The notes below the pieces were generated by a model that saw nothing but the letters and a program-made list of their open reading frames with translations, searched no databases and was not told the DNA's origin. Shown here one piece after another: positions 12,003-24,396 of a stretch of DNA of 64,000 bases. Position numbers and translations under genes: made by a program. Every line of letters begins with the position of its first letter. Position 1 is the first letter of the stretch. The stretch comes from Podocnemis expansa (lineage: Eukaryota; Chordata; Testudines; Podocnemididae): the NCBI GenBank assembly GCA_007922195.1, contig ML681981.1:17591861-17655860 (forward strand), given 5' to 3'.

Positions 12003-14745
12003 CTGCAAAATACAATTAAGAATTCAGTTTTCAAATTGAAATGAGATCACAGACATATCCAGAATTGGTCTTTCCAACTATACCCAGCCACTCCCTTCCC
12101 ATTAAAGAACTCATTTACCACTGTCAGCCATTCCATAGTCTCAATGCTATTATTATTCCACAAGCCTGGCATCCAAGAGGAAGATGCCACATTTTCAATA
12201 CACTATTATTATGTGAGAGATCAAGGTAATTCTACTTCAGAAAACAGTCTGTCACCCAAGTAAATAAAGCTTTCTGGAACTGCAGAGATTCTTATGACAG
12301 TTGCTTTTCAACCCATGTGCCACAATATGGCTTTGTTAATTTCCTGAAGCGGATGAGTTTGCTCTTGCCTAAAAGTACTTTTTACATTACATGTGACAGG
12401 AAGAGAAGAAAATACTGGACAAGCTTACAATAAACTTTATGAGAGTCTCAGCTGTGCTTTTCATAGTGAGATATGTGTTGTGAATAAAAAAATTTCTATT
12501 TGATGTGTGTATTTTGAAGCAAAGGTTTCTTGTATTGAGGGAGATAGTAAAAAGAAAAAAACAAATACAAAACATAGATTAAAGATCATTAATAACTGCT
12601 CTTACTAACAGGAGCAAATTTCAACTCTTCTCTCCATCAATACTATTCCTTAAGATGAACAATTATTTACCTTTAACCTGAAATACAGGCTACATAAATA
12701 ACTCCCTCAGGATCAGGTGACTACATTTAGCTGCATATAACTTTTTTCAGTATTAAACAAGTGCAAGTTTAAACCACAGTTTTTATTTGTCCTTAACTTT
12801 TGTCTTCTGTGTTACCTGTAAATTTAAATGGTATTAGTAACAGATTTATTCATTTTTTGCACTTGCAAATAAAATAGATGAGTTAAATTCATTAAAAATG
12901 CATGTAAGGCTTTTTAAATGACCAAAAATCAAAGAGGGATTGTATGGAGATTAGTATATTGTCCCAGACACAGAGAAAGAATGACAAGGTGTGAAGGATG
13001 CGGTTTTAATTAGATGGCAACTTTATCAACTCATTTGGCAGTTATCTGGCAATAACTTGTACTGAGCAGATCATCATTCCCTTCTCACTCATTTCTAACT
13101 ACTTGTGGAGGGCTGCCACCAGTCTCCACACAGATCCATCCACTGTCCCCTTAGATCAGGGTTAAAGGACTGAGAAAAGGGGATTTTATCCTTGCCATAC
13201 CAGACAACTAGGAGCATTGTTACTGTTCCCCAGCTACTATAGGGAATGCCTTTCCTCGGGTCTACTTCTAACTTGAATTTATCAAGGATCTCCTATGAAA
13301 TGAATACCTGCTCTGGGCACTTGCCAGTAGATTTGCTCCATTCCCCATTGCTGGCCAGCTTTCCAGATACTTAACAATTCCTTTCCAAACCAAAAATGTA
13401 TCCACTCCTTGATCTGAGAGCTGTTCTCCATCATCCCTGAATAACACAGACGCTGATTTATGATATTTTTGGTGTGCAGTTATCAACTTCCCCTGTGTTG
13501 ATGATTCACATCTTCTGGCATTATAAACCTATAGAGCCCCAGTGACTCCCTACCATACTGGTCAATGTAGTATTTCAAACCAGTTTACTGTCAGATCAGA
13601 GAAAAGGTCCTGGATGTACTCTGAAACTCTCTGTGGCACGATGATTAAGTATTCCCCCTTACAAAATCCCTGATCATTTTAACTCAATGTACAACAATCA
13701 TTTCAGCTGACTATTCTGTGTCTGCTCCTATTGCCGGGTTTGCTTCAGCACCAAAACACCAGCTCAAACCTCTAACTGGCTGCCCACGACGTCTAGGTTC
13801 ATAGCTTTAAGCACTCATTCTGCCCTTGCTCTTCATGTCATACCCCTTCATCCATGTCAAATCAGAGTACCCTCAATGAAGTGGTTCAGGTGTGAACTTC
13901 CACAGGGAACTGTTTACCTCCCTGTGGGCTAAATAAGAGAGAGATCTCTGTTGGTCAGGTCAGAGCATAAGCCATTCCTGGTTGTCCACATGAGCAAAAT
14001 AGCTTATAAGAGCCCCAGTAATCAGTCCCCATCTCCAGTGATGCCTACCCTCCCCCCACTTTTGACTGCCTCCCACTCAAAGGAGGGGGGAGCCATTAAA
14101 AAAGCCACAACCCATGGTTTGCTACTTGACAAGATGAACTCCTTCCCACCTTTGAGGTTGTGGGGGTTGAATTTTAGCAAATTGTTGAATTAAAATAGAT
14201 CAAATCTGTTGCCTTCAAATGGGGCAAGTCAAATTGTCTCCAAATTTGCTGACCTTTTGCAGGTAGGCATCTTACAATTTAAAACAAAAACTAACTTATT
14301 CAGGCAAATACTCTTTTTCTAAATACTTCAGAGACACCATGTTTGAAAAAACCTAAGGCCCAGCTCTATCCTGCCCCAAAATACTCATTCTTGGATCTTT
14401 CCATTATTGTGTGTGTATACACCTCCACATTTGCATATATGGAGTTCTGAGGCACCACACAGCAATCTCAGACTATTAAGTTCTATATGCACTCTGTTAC
14501 TCCTCATTATTACTATTTATTATTTGAATCATCATTAACACCTAGAACAGAACAAAAAGATGGGTTCCAGACCCAAACATAAGAAAAAGATGCTGGATTT
14601 ATCCACTGAAGTTGATTTGGTGCATATATATGCATGTAGGTACAAAAGCAATGAGAGACACAAAACTAACTCAAGTACAGATTTAGGCACCAGCTAGTAT
14701 GTGCTCCATACCAGTTATGTAGCTCAGGATTAAGAATGTCTATAC
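12003..14745. other. Large PCDH15 intron, 3' part
   Basis: AT-rich intronic sequence next to the 11886-12002 exon. No named element seen. Confidence 0.6.
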
Positions 14746-14900
14746 CAGGAGTTCTCAGCTTTTTCCACAGGAGGACCCCTGTTGGAACTACTCTCCTATT
14801 TGGCAATAAAGGAAGTGCATGTTGGTCTTGACCTTGTGACATCTGTTTGTTATCATCCCCCTGTTCACGCCCATGCCCCTGCAGATGAGGACTCCTGTTT
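14746..14900 (+). mobile_element. Possible hAT-type left end
   Basis: CAGGAGTTCTCAGCTTTTTCC followed by GAGGACCCCTG resembles the left end of CAGGGGTTCTCAACC-type hAT MITEs. No right end or duplication was found, so both the end coordinate and the call are weak. Confidence 0.3.
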
Positions 14901-15394
14901 TCAAACACACTGGAAGAACAGTCAGAGAAACAACAAAGACCACATACATGTCCTGGGGATATGTCCATCTTACAAATTTCCAGGAAAATAGTGGCTAAAA
15001 AATTAAACAAATCTTAAACAGCTCTTCTGATTTCACCTACATTTAGCCTCCTATTTCAGGAGCAGAAAATAAAATTTTGAAACTGTAAAATATATATATA
15101 TATAAACAAAACAACCTCCTCACATATACTTCTAACAACAAAGCTACCCTGATTTATCAATAATTTTAAATATGTAAATGAAGATGAGTCTATAACTCCA
15201 TTAGAAGCATAAATATCACAAGTTAGATGTGTAAGTAAATATAGTCTTTCTATTGTGGACAAGATTGTTCTATGATAACCTTGGCCAATATTTTTCAAAA
15301 TCAGGATCTTGAAGTTGCCTAAACCTCTAGATTTTTAATTATTTCAGTGGGAGCAGATAAGTGTTGAACACTTTTGAAAAAAAGCCCTAATGAC

Positions 15395-15650
15395 ACATAT
15401 TGACAAGACTGAGACTGGACCTGGGCCACGCGTGCTGCCTGGCCCTAGCAGGAAGGGGAGGGGCTTCCGCAGGCCCCAGGAAAATGGGGGTGGCTGGGCT
15501 TGCCCCCGTCCACAGCCCCTTACCTGAGCCAGCCCTAGGGGAACGCGCCAGAATGCTGCGTTCCTGCACATTCTTTCTATTTTTAGGGGGCCCCGGAACG
15601 AAGCCCAGCTAAAAATACGGTCCCCGTACTTTGCCCCCACACATACAAAT
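15395..15650. repeat. GC-rich interspersed repeat, copy 2
   Basis: CCTTACCTGAGCCAGCC and TTTCTATTTTTAGGGGGCCCCGGAAC parallel copy 1 at 4630-4925. The open frames on both strands are composition artefacts. Confidence 0.4.
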
Positions 15651-18224
15651 ATCCCAACCCTTGCAAAACCTGTGTTAGTAGTGTGGATAAAAGAGCTGTT
15701 TGTTCTTAAGCAGAATGTTCCATTATCCATAAAAGACTCCTTTTGGTGGCACTGTCTGGAAAACCTGTGTGCCTTCTTCACACATACTGTAAGCAATAAA
15801 CTGTGTAGGGTTGGGTTAAGTAATTCTGTAGCTTCACAAAGGCTTAAACTATGGTTGAGTCAACCTGACAGGGAATCAGGCTTTAAAAAAAATAAATAAA
15901 TAAAAAAGAGAGAGAGAGAAATGAAAGAGAGAAATGAAATTCTGACCGACACTTGTTTTCAAATAAACATCTCTGCCAAAGGCAGTCCCACAGAATCATC
16001 AGGTCCTTCTGAAGAGGCTAAATCATGATGTAATCTGTGGTGTCAATTTTTGAAAGTCTTCACCTTTTTATTTTCATGTTTGACATTCATTAGATTTAAA
16101 TAACTAATCTGAATAGAATGGTAACATAGGTCTGGATGGGTTGTTTTTTTCCCCATTTATTATTATGTTGCTCTAACTTTGCCTCAAGTTATTTACAATC
16201 AAGAACAAACTATTTTTAAAAGTCAATGCTTCTGTACTGCCATTGGCTTGGGGGAGCTATGGTGACATGCTGGACTCAGCGGAAGAGAAAGACGGACATG
16301 TAACAAAACAGAAGGGAAGCTCTTTCTGTGGGATTTGGCATTTGGGCTCTTGGACACACATAGACCTGCAAGTCACCTTCCTAAGGGGAGGACTTATCTG
16401 AAACTGCACATATTTTCTTTGTGCTCTTAGAATATTGGATGGTTCTGATGCCAATAATTTATTTTAAGAGGAAAAACGAAAGAAGGGACAGAAATTTCAC
16501 GCCAAAACAGTACTGGATCTGTACTTTACTTTGATGGTTTTGTAAAAATTATCTCCTGAAAGGTTCTAATTGCAATTATTTCATAACTAAATATTACAGC
16601 AGAAAGTAATTTGCAATTCTTCTTTTCCTGTTTGTGTTTGTTACTCCTTTTCTTTCATGGACTTTAATCTACTCAGTTGACTCAATGTTCTTAGTGCCTT
16701 CTGGCAAACAATCATACTTTTGGATAGTCTAAACTGAAGAAGCATGAATTAAGTGAATGTAAACGTGTACTTTGCAAAGACCTCAATACAGTCATTCACT
16801 ACATGAAAACAAAGCTCACTTCTTCATTATCATATATTACTCCTGATTAGTGAATATGAATGAAACTTACCATACCAACAAGGACAAGAAGGTCTACTCT
16901 AAGTTACAGGTAAAGTATCTCTTTAAAGAAAGAAAAGTTCATGTTTTCCAATACTTTGACAGGAACCTTTATTATAAACTCTCTGACAAAGTGAGAATCT
17001 ACTACTTTCATTAATGAGGATTTAGGTACAGACTGCTCAAATGCACTACCAGACACTGTTAATAACTTTTTCTCCTGTTTGGCACTGCAAATCAAATCCC
17101 TCTCTATTAGATTAGACAGATATGTGGTTAACTATTTCTTTTTGGAAACTCAGACCAACCTGATTACATTAGCATTACCTGTGATATTACTAGAATGAAT
17201 CTTCCATTTTTTACAAGATCTGCTCATATCTGCAGTATGGTGTCTACTAGACCACCAGGAATCTCAATTACACTATACTAGAAATCTGAGGGAAAAGATG
17301 TTTTTGTTCCAGTGAGTATCCAAGCTTTTGTGTACTTCTCTAAACTTACTGAGGGTCTTCTGTTGGTATCTGGAGTCACACCCCAATTATTTAAGTCTAT
17401 TTGATGTTATTTACAGACCTGGTTATGAATAATGGTAACTATCCAAATTCCCTTAATAGTTTCGTGAACATACTAAGCCTTAGCCTGTTACCCCATTCCT
17501 ATGCTTAATGTGGGAAATATAGAAGGGAGTTTTTAGATCACATTTGCAGTTTCCTTTACTTGAGTCAGGCCCTTTGGTGTATGTTAGAGTGACCTAATGG
17601 CAGCACTTTTGCAGAAACACTGTCCACAAGTCATTGCTACTTCTCTTATGACCCCTTTACATTGAATTGCACAAGAAGGGCCATAGAGCAGAAGAGAACT
17701 GAATCTGCTGCTTGTTCAAAACACTATCTTTAAATAGAGGCATAGACATTTCAGGCGTCCCTCACTCATACTACCTCATGGAAACTTACCAGCAGTATAA
17801 ATGAGAGGTGAATATACCATTTCAGTGAAAATAAAACCAGACTCAAAACAATTTCTCAAATCTCAAACCAAACCCTGCCCCCCTCCCCCCCCTTTTGAAT
17901 TTGGCAGGTGAAAGTTCAGTTTGCATCATTATTTTTCATTTTCACATGCATCTGCACTTTCAGGTTTTAGGCAACACCAGGAGTGCCAAAGTGCCAATAA
18001 ACCTGCTTTCTCAGTATGTCTGGCACTACTACAGACCTCGTTAGTCTAGAAAGCAAATCCTTGCAAAATTTACAGTCAACTCATTTGAATAAGCTCTTGG
18101 ACCATTTGCCTCCAAACTATATCTCTTACTCTTTTCAGGTACCCCTACTACTAGCTTGAATCATATCTGGATTGCATTGTAGTGAAATGAAATACAGACC
18201 AGGATTCCACAGCTCCTGTAAATT
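15651..18224. other. Large PCDH15 intron, unremarkable stretch
   Basis: No gene or repeat I can name, apart from short TAAA and GA runs at 15888-15935. Confidence 0.6.
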
Positions 18225-18569
18225 CCAAAGGGTAGCCATGTTAGTCTATTTCAGCAAAACAAACAAGAAGTCCTGTGGCACTTTTAAAGACTAAAACTTA
18301 TTTCTTGCATAAGCTTTTGTAGGCACAATCCCATTTCATCAGATGAAATCAGAAAATGTAGCACGTTAGCTGTAAATATATACATACAGAGAAGGTTGGG
18401 TCAGAAAGTAAATTTAAACAGTTCCAGAAGGATAGACTGCTAGCCTAGTGACTCCCAATCTGTGGTCTGGGGACTCTTGTGCATCCGTGGAATTATTGCA
18501 AGGGGTCCATGAATACATCTGGTGCCAGCCATTGCCGGCCAGTGATCCATGTTGAAGAGGGCTCTAAAT

Positions 18570-18575
18570 CGGGGG

Positions 18576-18610
<35 letters not shown>

Positions 18611-19317
18611 AAAATTAAGGCTCCACAGGGCTGGCTCTGGCCCACCAAGGGCACTGATACAGCCTGCGGAGCTGCTGCCTGAGCTGTGCCTAGAAGCTGT
18701 TTGCAGTTGTGAACAGCAAAAAAAAAAAAAGAAAAAGAAAAAGAGCAGAACTAGGCAGATGATTACTCAGGTTATCCAAGTCCCAGCACAGGGGAACAAA
18801 GAAAGTGCTCCAGCCAATCCTGGCTCAGCTCTGCAGTGGTCTACCAACCAATTAGAGTCTCAGTCACAGCAGGCTAGGCCAAGCTCCTAGAGAGCTACCT
18901 CCCACCCCCCACCCCAACTGTTCACTGTCAGTCAGTCAGTCAGCGTGCTAATTTGATTGACAGCACATTGCACAAATCACAAATTAAAAAAAAAGGAAAA
19001 AAGTGGCTGGACCTTACATGGGAACAGGCCAACCAAAGGCCAGCATTCTGAATAACTGACAGTGATGAGCTGAGAAGGGGAGAGAGGCAGGAGCCAAGCT
19101 TGGCCATCTGTGACTGAGACTGATTTTTTTTGCTGGATACCAGGAGGTAGGGAAAGGGAAAGAGGGGGGAGCACAGGGTAGGGGAGGGAAAAGGGAAGCC
19201 CATGCTGCTCAGAACATGGAGAGAGAAAGTGTTGGGGAGCCTATGCAGACACACGGCCTACAACAGGTGTCCTGCCTTCCAATGTGACCCCCACACTGAA
19301 CGAGTTTGACACCGCTG
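18570..19317. mobile_element. Inner non-autonomous hAT element, 8-bp TSD CTCTAAAT
   Basis: Exact 8-bp duplications CTCTAAAT lie at 18562-18569 and 19318-19325. The right end GAGTTTGACACCGCTG is the inverted partner of the hAT end CAGSGGTGTCAAACTC. The left end reads C, a G run, a long (GT)n, then TGTCAAAATT, that is, the same terminal repeat with its GTGT expanded. The interior includes an A-rich tract at 18719-18742 and no coding sequence. Length 748 bp. Confidence 0.8.
18578..18609. repeat. (GT)n microsatellite inside a hAT terminal repeat
   Basis: Sixteen GT units sit between a G run and CAAAATT, exactly where the inner hAT element's terminal repeat has GGGGTGTCAAA. Confidence 0.95.
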
Positions 19318-19389
19318 CTCTAAATGAATTGTATTCTCCTGCTGTGAGCAGCCATACCCTGGAGATGTCCCCACCCCTTGGAAGCAAGT

Positions 19390-19687
19390 GGGGGACAGGT
19401 CCTCCATTGCCCTTCTGCAGCACCGCTGCCTGCAGGCCATCCCTGATAACAACTATTATCATTTGGGGGTCCACAAAATTTTTTGATGTTAGAAAGGGGT
19501 CCTCCTACTTGAAAAGGTTGGGAACCACTGGTGTAGGGGAACAGGTGGGGGCCAGGTGCTGCACTGCCCTTTTGCAGTACCTCTGCCAGCAGTTAGTCCC
19601 CAATAACCACTGTTATCATTTGGGGATCCATGAAATTTTTAGATGTTAAAAAGGGGGCCTCAGACTTGAAAAGTTGGGAACCACCGT
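19390..19687. repeat. Diverged tandem duplication at the right end of the outer hAT element
   Basis: Two units of about 140-155 bp share GCCCTT-TGCAG, TATCATTTGGGG, AAATTTTT-GATGTTA and TTGGGAACCAC in the same order. They begin at about 19390 and 19533. The first copy ends in a good hAT terminus (GGTTGGGAACCACTG), the second in the terminus next to the TSD. Confidence 0.75.
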
Positions 19688-20330
19688 GCTAGCCTCTCTC
19701 AGCAAAGTAGACACATTGTTTTGATTCACTGTTGAAGAGGGAAACCAAGAGCTGTAAGCAAGAGCTGAGAAGGGAAAATCCCCTTTTGTAATGACTTAGC
19801 CATTCCAAAATTCTATTCAAACCTAGTGTGAAGGTATCTAGTTTGCACATGAATTCTAATTCTGCAGTTTCACATTCTAATCTGTTTTTGAAGGTGTAGG
19901 GCTTTTTTTCCCCTTTCTTTCTTTTCCTGAAGTATTCTAACATGCATTGTTTTTACACAATGCCGAGGCAGATTGAAATGTTCCCTTACTGGTTTCTCAA
20001 AGTTACCCTTCTTGATGTGTAATTTATGTTTATTTTTAATTTTGCATAGAGACAGTCCAGTTTGGCCAATGCATACAGCAGAGGGGCATGATGGCACATA
20101 TCACATTGTTAGATGAGCAAGTGAACAAGGCCTTGATGGAGTGGCTGATTTGCTTAGGTCCTATGATGGTGTCACTCGAGTAAATATGTGGGCAGAGATG
20201 GCAACAGGGTTTGTTGCAGGGGTAAGGACCTGGTTTAGTATTCCTGTTGTACAGTGGGTAGCTGCTGGTGAATATTTGTTATTCAGGGTTCTTCTTCTTT
20301 GCAGGTGCCAGTAAAATGACTTATAATCTT

Positions 20331-22711
20331 GTTCTTTCAAAGACCAGGGCTTAAATTCAGCCAGGGCCAGTTGAAGAAGAGAGCTAATAAACACTGTCAA
20401 ATCCACAGGAGCGCTGACCCCTCCATGTGGCTGTACCTTAAGACTCTGAAAAACATTCTGTGAGAATTTAAGCCCCGTCAAAGACCATTGGAAGATGGAT
20501 CAAATCAGATCCTGAAATAAAGCATGCCCAGACTCTTAACTGAAGAAATTTATTCCTTTGGTAGAGAATTTAAAATAAAGAGCATATATAGCTGTTACTG
20601 TCTCCTGTAGGTGCATTCTTCATGCTACAAATTGAGACATCACGAGATTTCTGCCAAATCCCTTAAGAAGTCCAGATTTTAAACTATTGTTTGGTGATAT
20701 TGTGTGATTGTTACAGTCTCCCAGAGAGTAAAGCTTAATTTCAAAATGACTACTAAAACTTGCCTAAAAGAAGATACATATTTGATTTGTGAATCAAATA
20801 AACATTACTTTTTTTTGGTTATGTGGACCATGAAAGATGATTTGGGGATCAGCAGCTTAACTGAGCCCCATTGGGCCATGCACTAGCCCAGGTAAGACTT
20901 CCCCATCTCCAGTTTATCCCTTTCTCCCAGATCTAGAGGGGAAAAGGACTCTTAAAAGAGCAGTATTCTTTTTCCCATCAGTCCAGAAGAATTTCTCCTT
21001 CCTCCTTTTGTAGATTGCTGAGAACAAACACCAGTAGATCTGCATGTAGAATGATGAGAGTTAAGAGAGAACTGACTGCATATCACCCAAGTACTACGTA
21101 TCTAGTATGGCACATTGACTGTCATAGTAGCCCATCCTTTTCTTTCTAGTGGTCTATGGAGAAGTAGGTGTGGACCTTAGCCTGGTGGTTGTGTGGATTA
21201 GATGAGAGTAGTCAGAAGAAGACCACCCTATATTGTGCTCTGCTGCACAGAAACACAACACACCCGCTATCCTGAATGGCACGGGAAAGGATACTCCTTT
21301 CCTGGAAGACTGGTTTTGTTTCAGAGGCTTGAGAAGTTTTGGGGTATATTTGTAGAATATCTAAGATAAACTATATACATGAGACCTTTTTTTACGTGTG
21401 AAAAATCATATTTGGGTCTGTTAACCATAACTATGTTGCATTAAACATCTCTATTGGTTTTAGATAACACAGGATAAGATCAGCATCCTTTAAAGTTGTT
21501 GTTGTCTTCTGCATGTTTTATGTGTCCTTAGAGACTGAATTCAGAGACTTAAAAAAGAAATGTCAGAAAAAGAAATCCTATTTAAGGATGATATAGAACA
21601 TTTGCTGCTATGGGAAATGAAAGGGAAACTATATTTAGGGATTTGAATCAGTGCCAAACAAACACTCACATGAAGTCAATAGTAAGACAGAAGAACACTG
21701 TCCGAAAACTGCCTTCTCACTAAGACAAATTTTACACAGAATTTTTCCTAGTAAATTTCATGTGTTTGTACAAAATAAAGTATCCTCTCCCATGACACTG
21801 CAAGATATTCTGGGGATTTCTGCACAGATAAGAAAAAGGCTTATCCCTTTCCCCCAACTTTTTGACAGTCAAAACAACGTTTGTTCATTTTAAAAATTAG
21901 ACACAAGGCTTCCCGTTTAGGTTAAAATGAAACAATAATTCGTTTCCACCTAAAATCATTATGAACTTTCTTATCATTCAGCATAACCGACAGTGTGTGC
22001 TTAAGAAAGGGACATGGTTAGAAAAATTATTGTAGGTCAAACCTCAGCATGAGAATATGTGTATTGTTTCTTTAAACTTGTGACATAAATCAGGGCCGGA
22101 AGTAGTCAGCAGAAGTTCTAGGCAGAAACTTTGCATGTGACATAGAGAGAGAGAGAGAGAGGCTTTAATAATAATACTGGGTTTTTTTTATTCTAATAAA
22201 GTTCCATGTTCAGTGTCAGATGTGACTCTTAAGAACAATTATTATTTTTGCAGTTGGTTATACTGATAGAGATGTATAATAATTTTTCTGTCTTTCCCTA
22301 CACTATAACTTTGTCCATTCCAAAACTATTTATTCTTACTATTTATAAGCACTGAAGAGCACTAACAATATAGTAAAAGACAAAGCTTGTCTTCTGGTGA
22401 AAATTGTCAAAATGTGTAATTCAGGCTGACTGTGTTTGTTTAAACATGGAAGCTGAGCATATTTCTCTTTTCTAACACTGACCAAGGTCTTCAATGATGA
22501 GGTACCTAAACCTATACTTTTGAACCCAAATATAGGCACATAAATCAGTGACCTTATTTTTAAAAGTACTGAGCATGCAGCAGCTTTCAAGAGACCATGT
22601 GCCAGGTAGGCCTAGTTAGAATGAAGCATGCTCCACACACACCCCTTAGCTGCCCAACATGTCTCCTTGCCAGGGAATGAGGGCGAGGAAGGAGGTGAAG
22701 GAGCTGACTAT
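20331..22711. other. Large PCDH15 intron between two dead retroelements
   Basis: Bases 20331-20500 may still be repeat-derived. The rest shows nothing I can support. Confidence 0.55.
22144..22161. repeat. (GA)n microsatellite
   Basis: Nine GA units. Confidence 0.9.
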
Positions 22712-22990
22712 GAAACTATTACTTATCTTACAATAACTAGATAAGTTGTTCCTATGTATTGCACCTATGCTGTCCATGCATTCAAGATCAGAATCTTTTG
22801 GCCACATATGCATGGACCCTGAGTGCCCTTATGACTCTTTCTGAAGCTTAAAGAGCACAGAGGTAAAGCCTTTGAACGCCTATGCTGGTACAAAATCCGG
22901 ATATAGAAGAACTCCGCAGTAAGATGATGGATAGTGAAACAATGCATGGACAATCTATCTTGATGGTAAGATAAATAACTGTTTATTCTT
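22712..22990 (-). repeat. Fossil DIRS 3' terminus: inverted arms and internal complementary region
   Basis: The left arm at about 22714-22790 contains TTACTTATCTTAC and CTGTCCATGCATTC. The inverted arm at about 22935-22985 contains AATGCATGGACA and GGTAAGATAAATAACTG. Immediately after it, TTCTTCTTTGAGTAATTGTC corresponds to the CTTCTTCGAGCAGCTGCTC segment of the young copy. The match is diverged but keeps the same order and spacing. Confidence 0.68.
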
Positions 22991-23439
22991 CTTTGAGTAA
23001 TTGTCTGTATTTAATCCCCTCCTGGCTACTCACAAGCAGTGACCTAAGGACACAGAGGGAAGTTAGGAGCCAATCTAAGCAAAGACTGCAGCACAGCTCT
23101 GCTAAAAGGAACATCAAATCCCGATGATTCAACCAGTGAATAGTGTTTTGCAAAATGGCACACTGTATCCTATGCTGCTCTGCATATTTCTGAGATAGAC
23201 AGACTTCCCAAGGAATCTGGCACATGCTGCCTTAGTCCTAATAAAATAAATCCTAATCTGATCTTGAAAATCTAAAGTAGCTGATTTGTAACAGAGTCTA
23301 ATATAGACAGATATACACTTTGACTGTCTGTACTCTGAAGTGGCCTGATCCTATCAATATGCCTTCGTATATTATAAAGGACCTTCAGAGACTCAAACCG
23401 AGCTAGTTCTAAAGTAAATAATTAGATAGTGCTCTAATG

Positions 23440-23597
23440 TACTGGTTCTCAACCATTGTGTTGGGACACATTACTGTCATCATATAGTGGTGTGTCACAG
23501 AGAGCCAGGTGGGGGTCGTAATTTGTTTGCAGCAGGGTCGGGTGGGCTGGTGTGCCCTGTAGCGTCATGCACTCTGACAAGTATGTCATGACCACTA
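23440..23597. mobile_element. hAT-type MITE inside the fossil DIRS element
   Basis: The left end ACTGGTTCTCAACC is of hAT type; the right end GACCACTA is weakly matching. The flanks CTCTAATG (23432-23439) and CTCTAAAA (23598-23605) agree at six of eight positions. DIRS recombinase homology is found on both sides, so this element interrupted it. Confidence 0.55.
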
Positions 23598-24396
23598 CTC
23601 TAAAAACATAAACTATATGTAATCTACCCTCTCCCTTGGTGTTATGTGGTTTAGGACAGAAAACAGATAAGTATCATTTGGTTCAAATGGAAACCAGTAA
23701 CTACCCTTAGGGAATAATATGGGTTGGGGACTACGTGTGACTTTATCCTTATGAAAAATAGTATCTGGAAGGCCTACCATATGAGCATTATTCTCCCAAA
23801 TCCTCTGACTGATGTAATTGTTACAAAAATGATGGTTATGGGAAAATAGTAGCAAGTTGCTAAAGGCTCAGATGGGCATCCCATCAAAGTCTCTATGACC
23901 ACATTGAGGTTAAGGCTCCCTAAGGGTCTCCTAAGGGCTTTCTGAGGCTCAGGGAAGGCCATGCACCTTAAGTTGGAGACAAATGAAATGTAAAGCCATA
24001 AAGCCCTTTAAAAATTCAGCCATACTAGGCTAGGAGAAAACTGTAATAAACCCTGGAGGAGGGGGTGGCATGAGATGCCCTGATACAACTGCCAAGTACA
24101 GACAGGTAGAATTAAAAGATAGTCCTGAGTTCTTGAAAATCAGCAAATAATCCAGGATACCTGGAATTTGGATGCTTATAAAAGGCAAGTGATCTTGCTC
24201 AGCCCATTACCATCTGGCAGAAACTGTTAAGACTACTGGAACCCTTCCTGCTCTGAATAAAAGTGTTTTGAAGGTCCAAAGATCTCTAAAGATCTCTCTA
24301 AATTTGTCACGCATCCATCATGCAAAATAAGAGGTGGGAAAATAAAATGGATTCAGATGCAAAGTGCTCTCTTCTTCCTAGGACATCACGTCCAAG

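Larger units (their letters stand above)
18447..19687. mobile_element. Outer non-autonomous hAT element, 8-bp TSD GCTAGCCT
   Basis: Exact 8-bp duplications GCTAGCCT lie at 18439-18446 and 19688-19695. The ends are imperfect inverted repeats: AGTGACTCCCAATC on the left and GTTGGGAACCACCGT on the right, as in hAT elements of the CAGTGGTTCCCAACC type. It contains a second hAT element (18570-19317) and two diverged copies of its own right end (about 19390-19525 and 19533-19687), each ending in TTGGGAACCAC. No transposase is encoded. It sits inside the Penelope-like element. Confidence 0.83.
18225..20330 (-). mobile_element. Penelope-like retroelement 3' part with GIY-YIG endonuclease remnant
   Basis: On the minus strand, 20330-20000 translates in broken frames to GPYPCNKPCCHLCPHI, a Cys/His linker. 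It then gives the GIY-YIG endonuclease signature around VCIGQTGLSL and KPVREHFNLPRHC. Bases 19943-19700 continue with ECETAELEFMCKLD and LGLNRILEWLSHYK. This linker-plus-GIY-YIG order is the C-terminal part of Penelope-like elements, whose endonuclease cuts the target during reverse transcription. Frameshifts and stops show it is dead. The element resumes at 18446-18225 with a noncoding tail containing TAAAAGTGCCACAGGACT and GACTAACATGGCTACC in minus orientation. The hAT element 18447-19687 interrupts it. The RT domain is not seen here. Confidence 0.8.

Noticed and set aside
18479..18890. Frames with Cys-Val and Lys runs
   Set aside because: Translation of the (GT)n and A-rich tracts within the hAT element.
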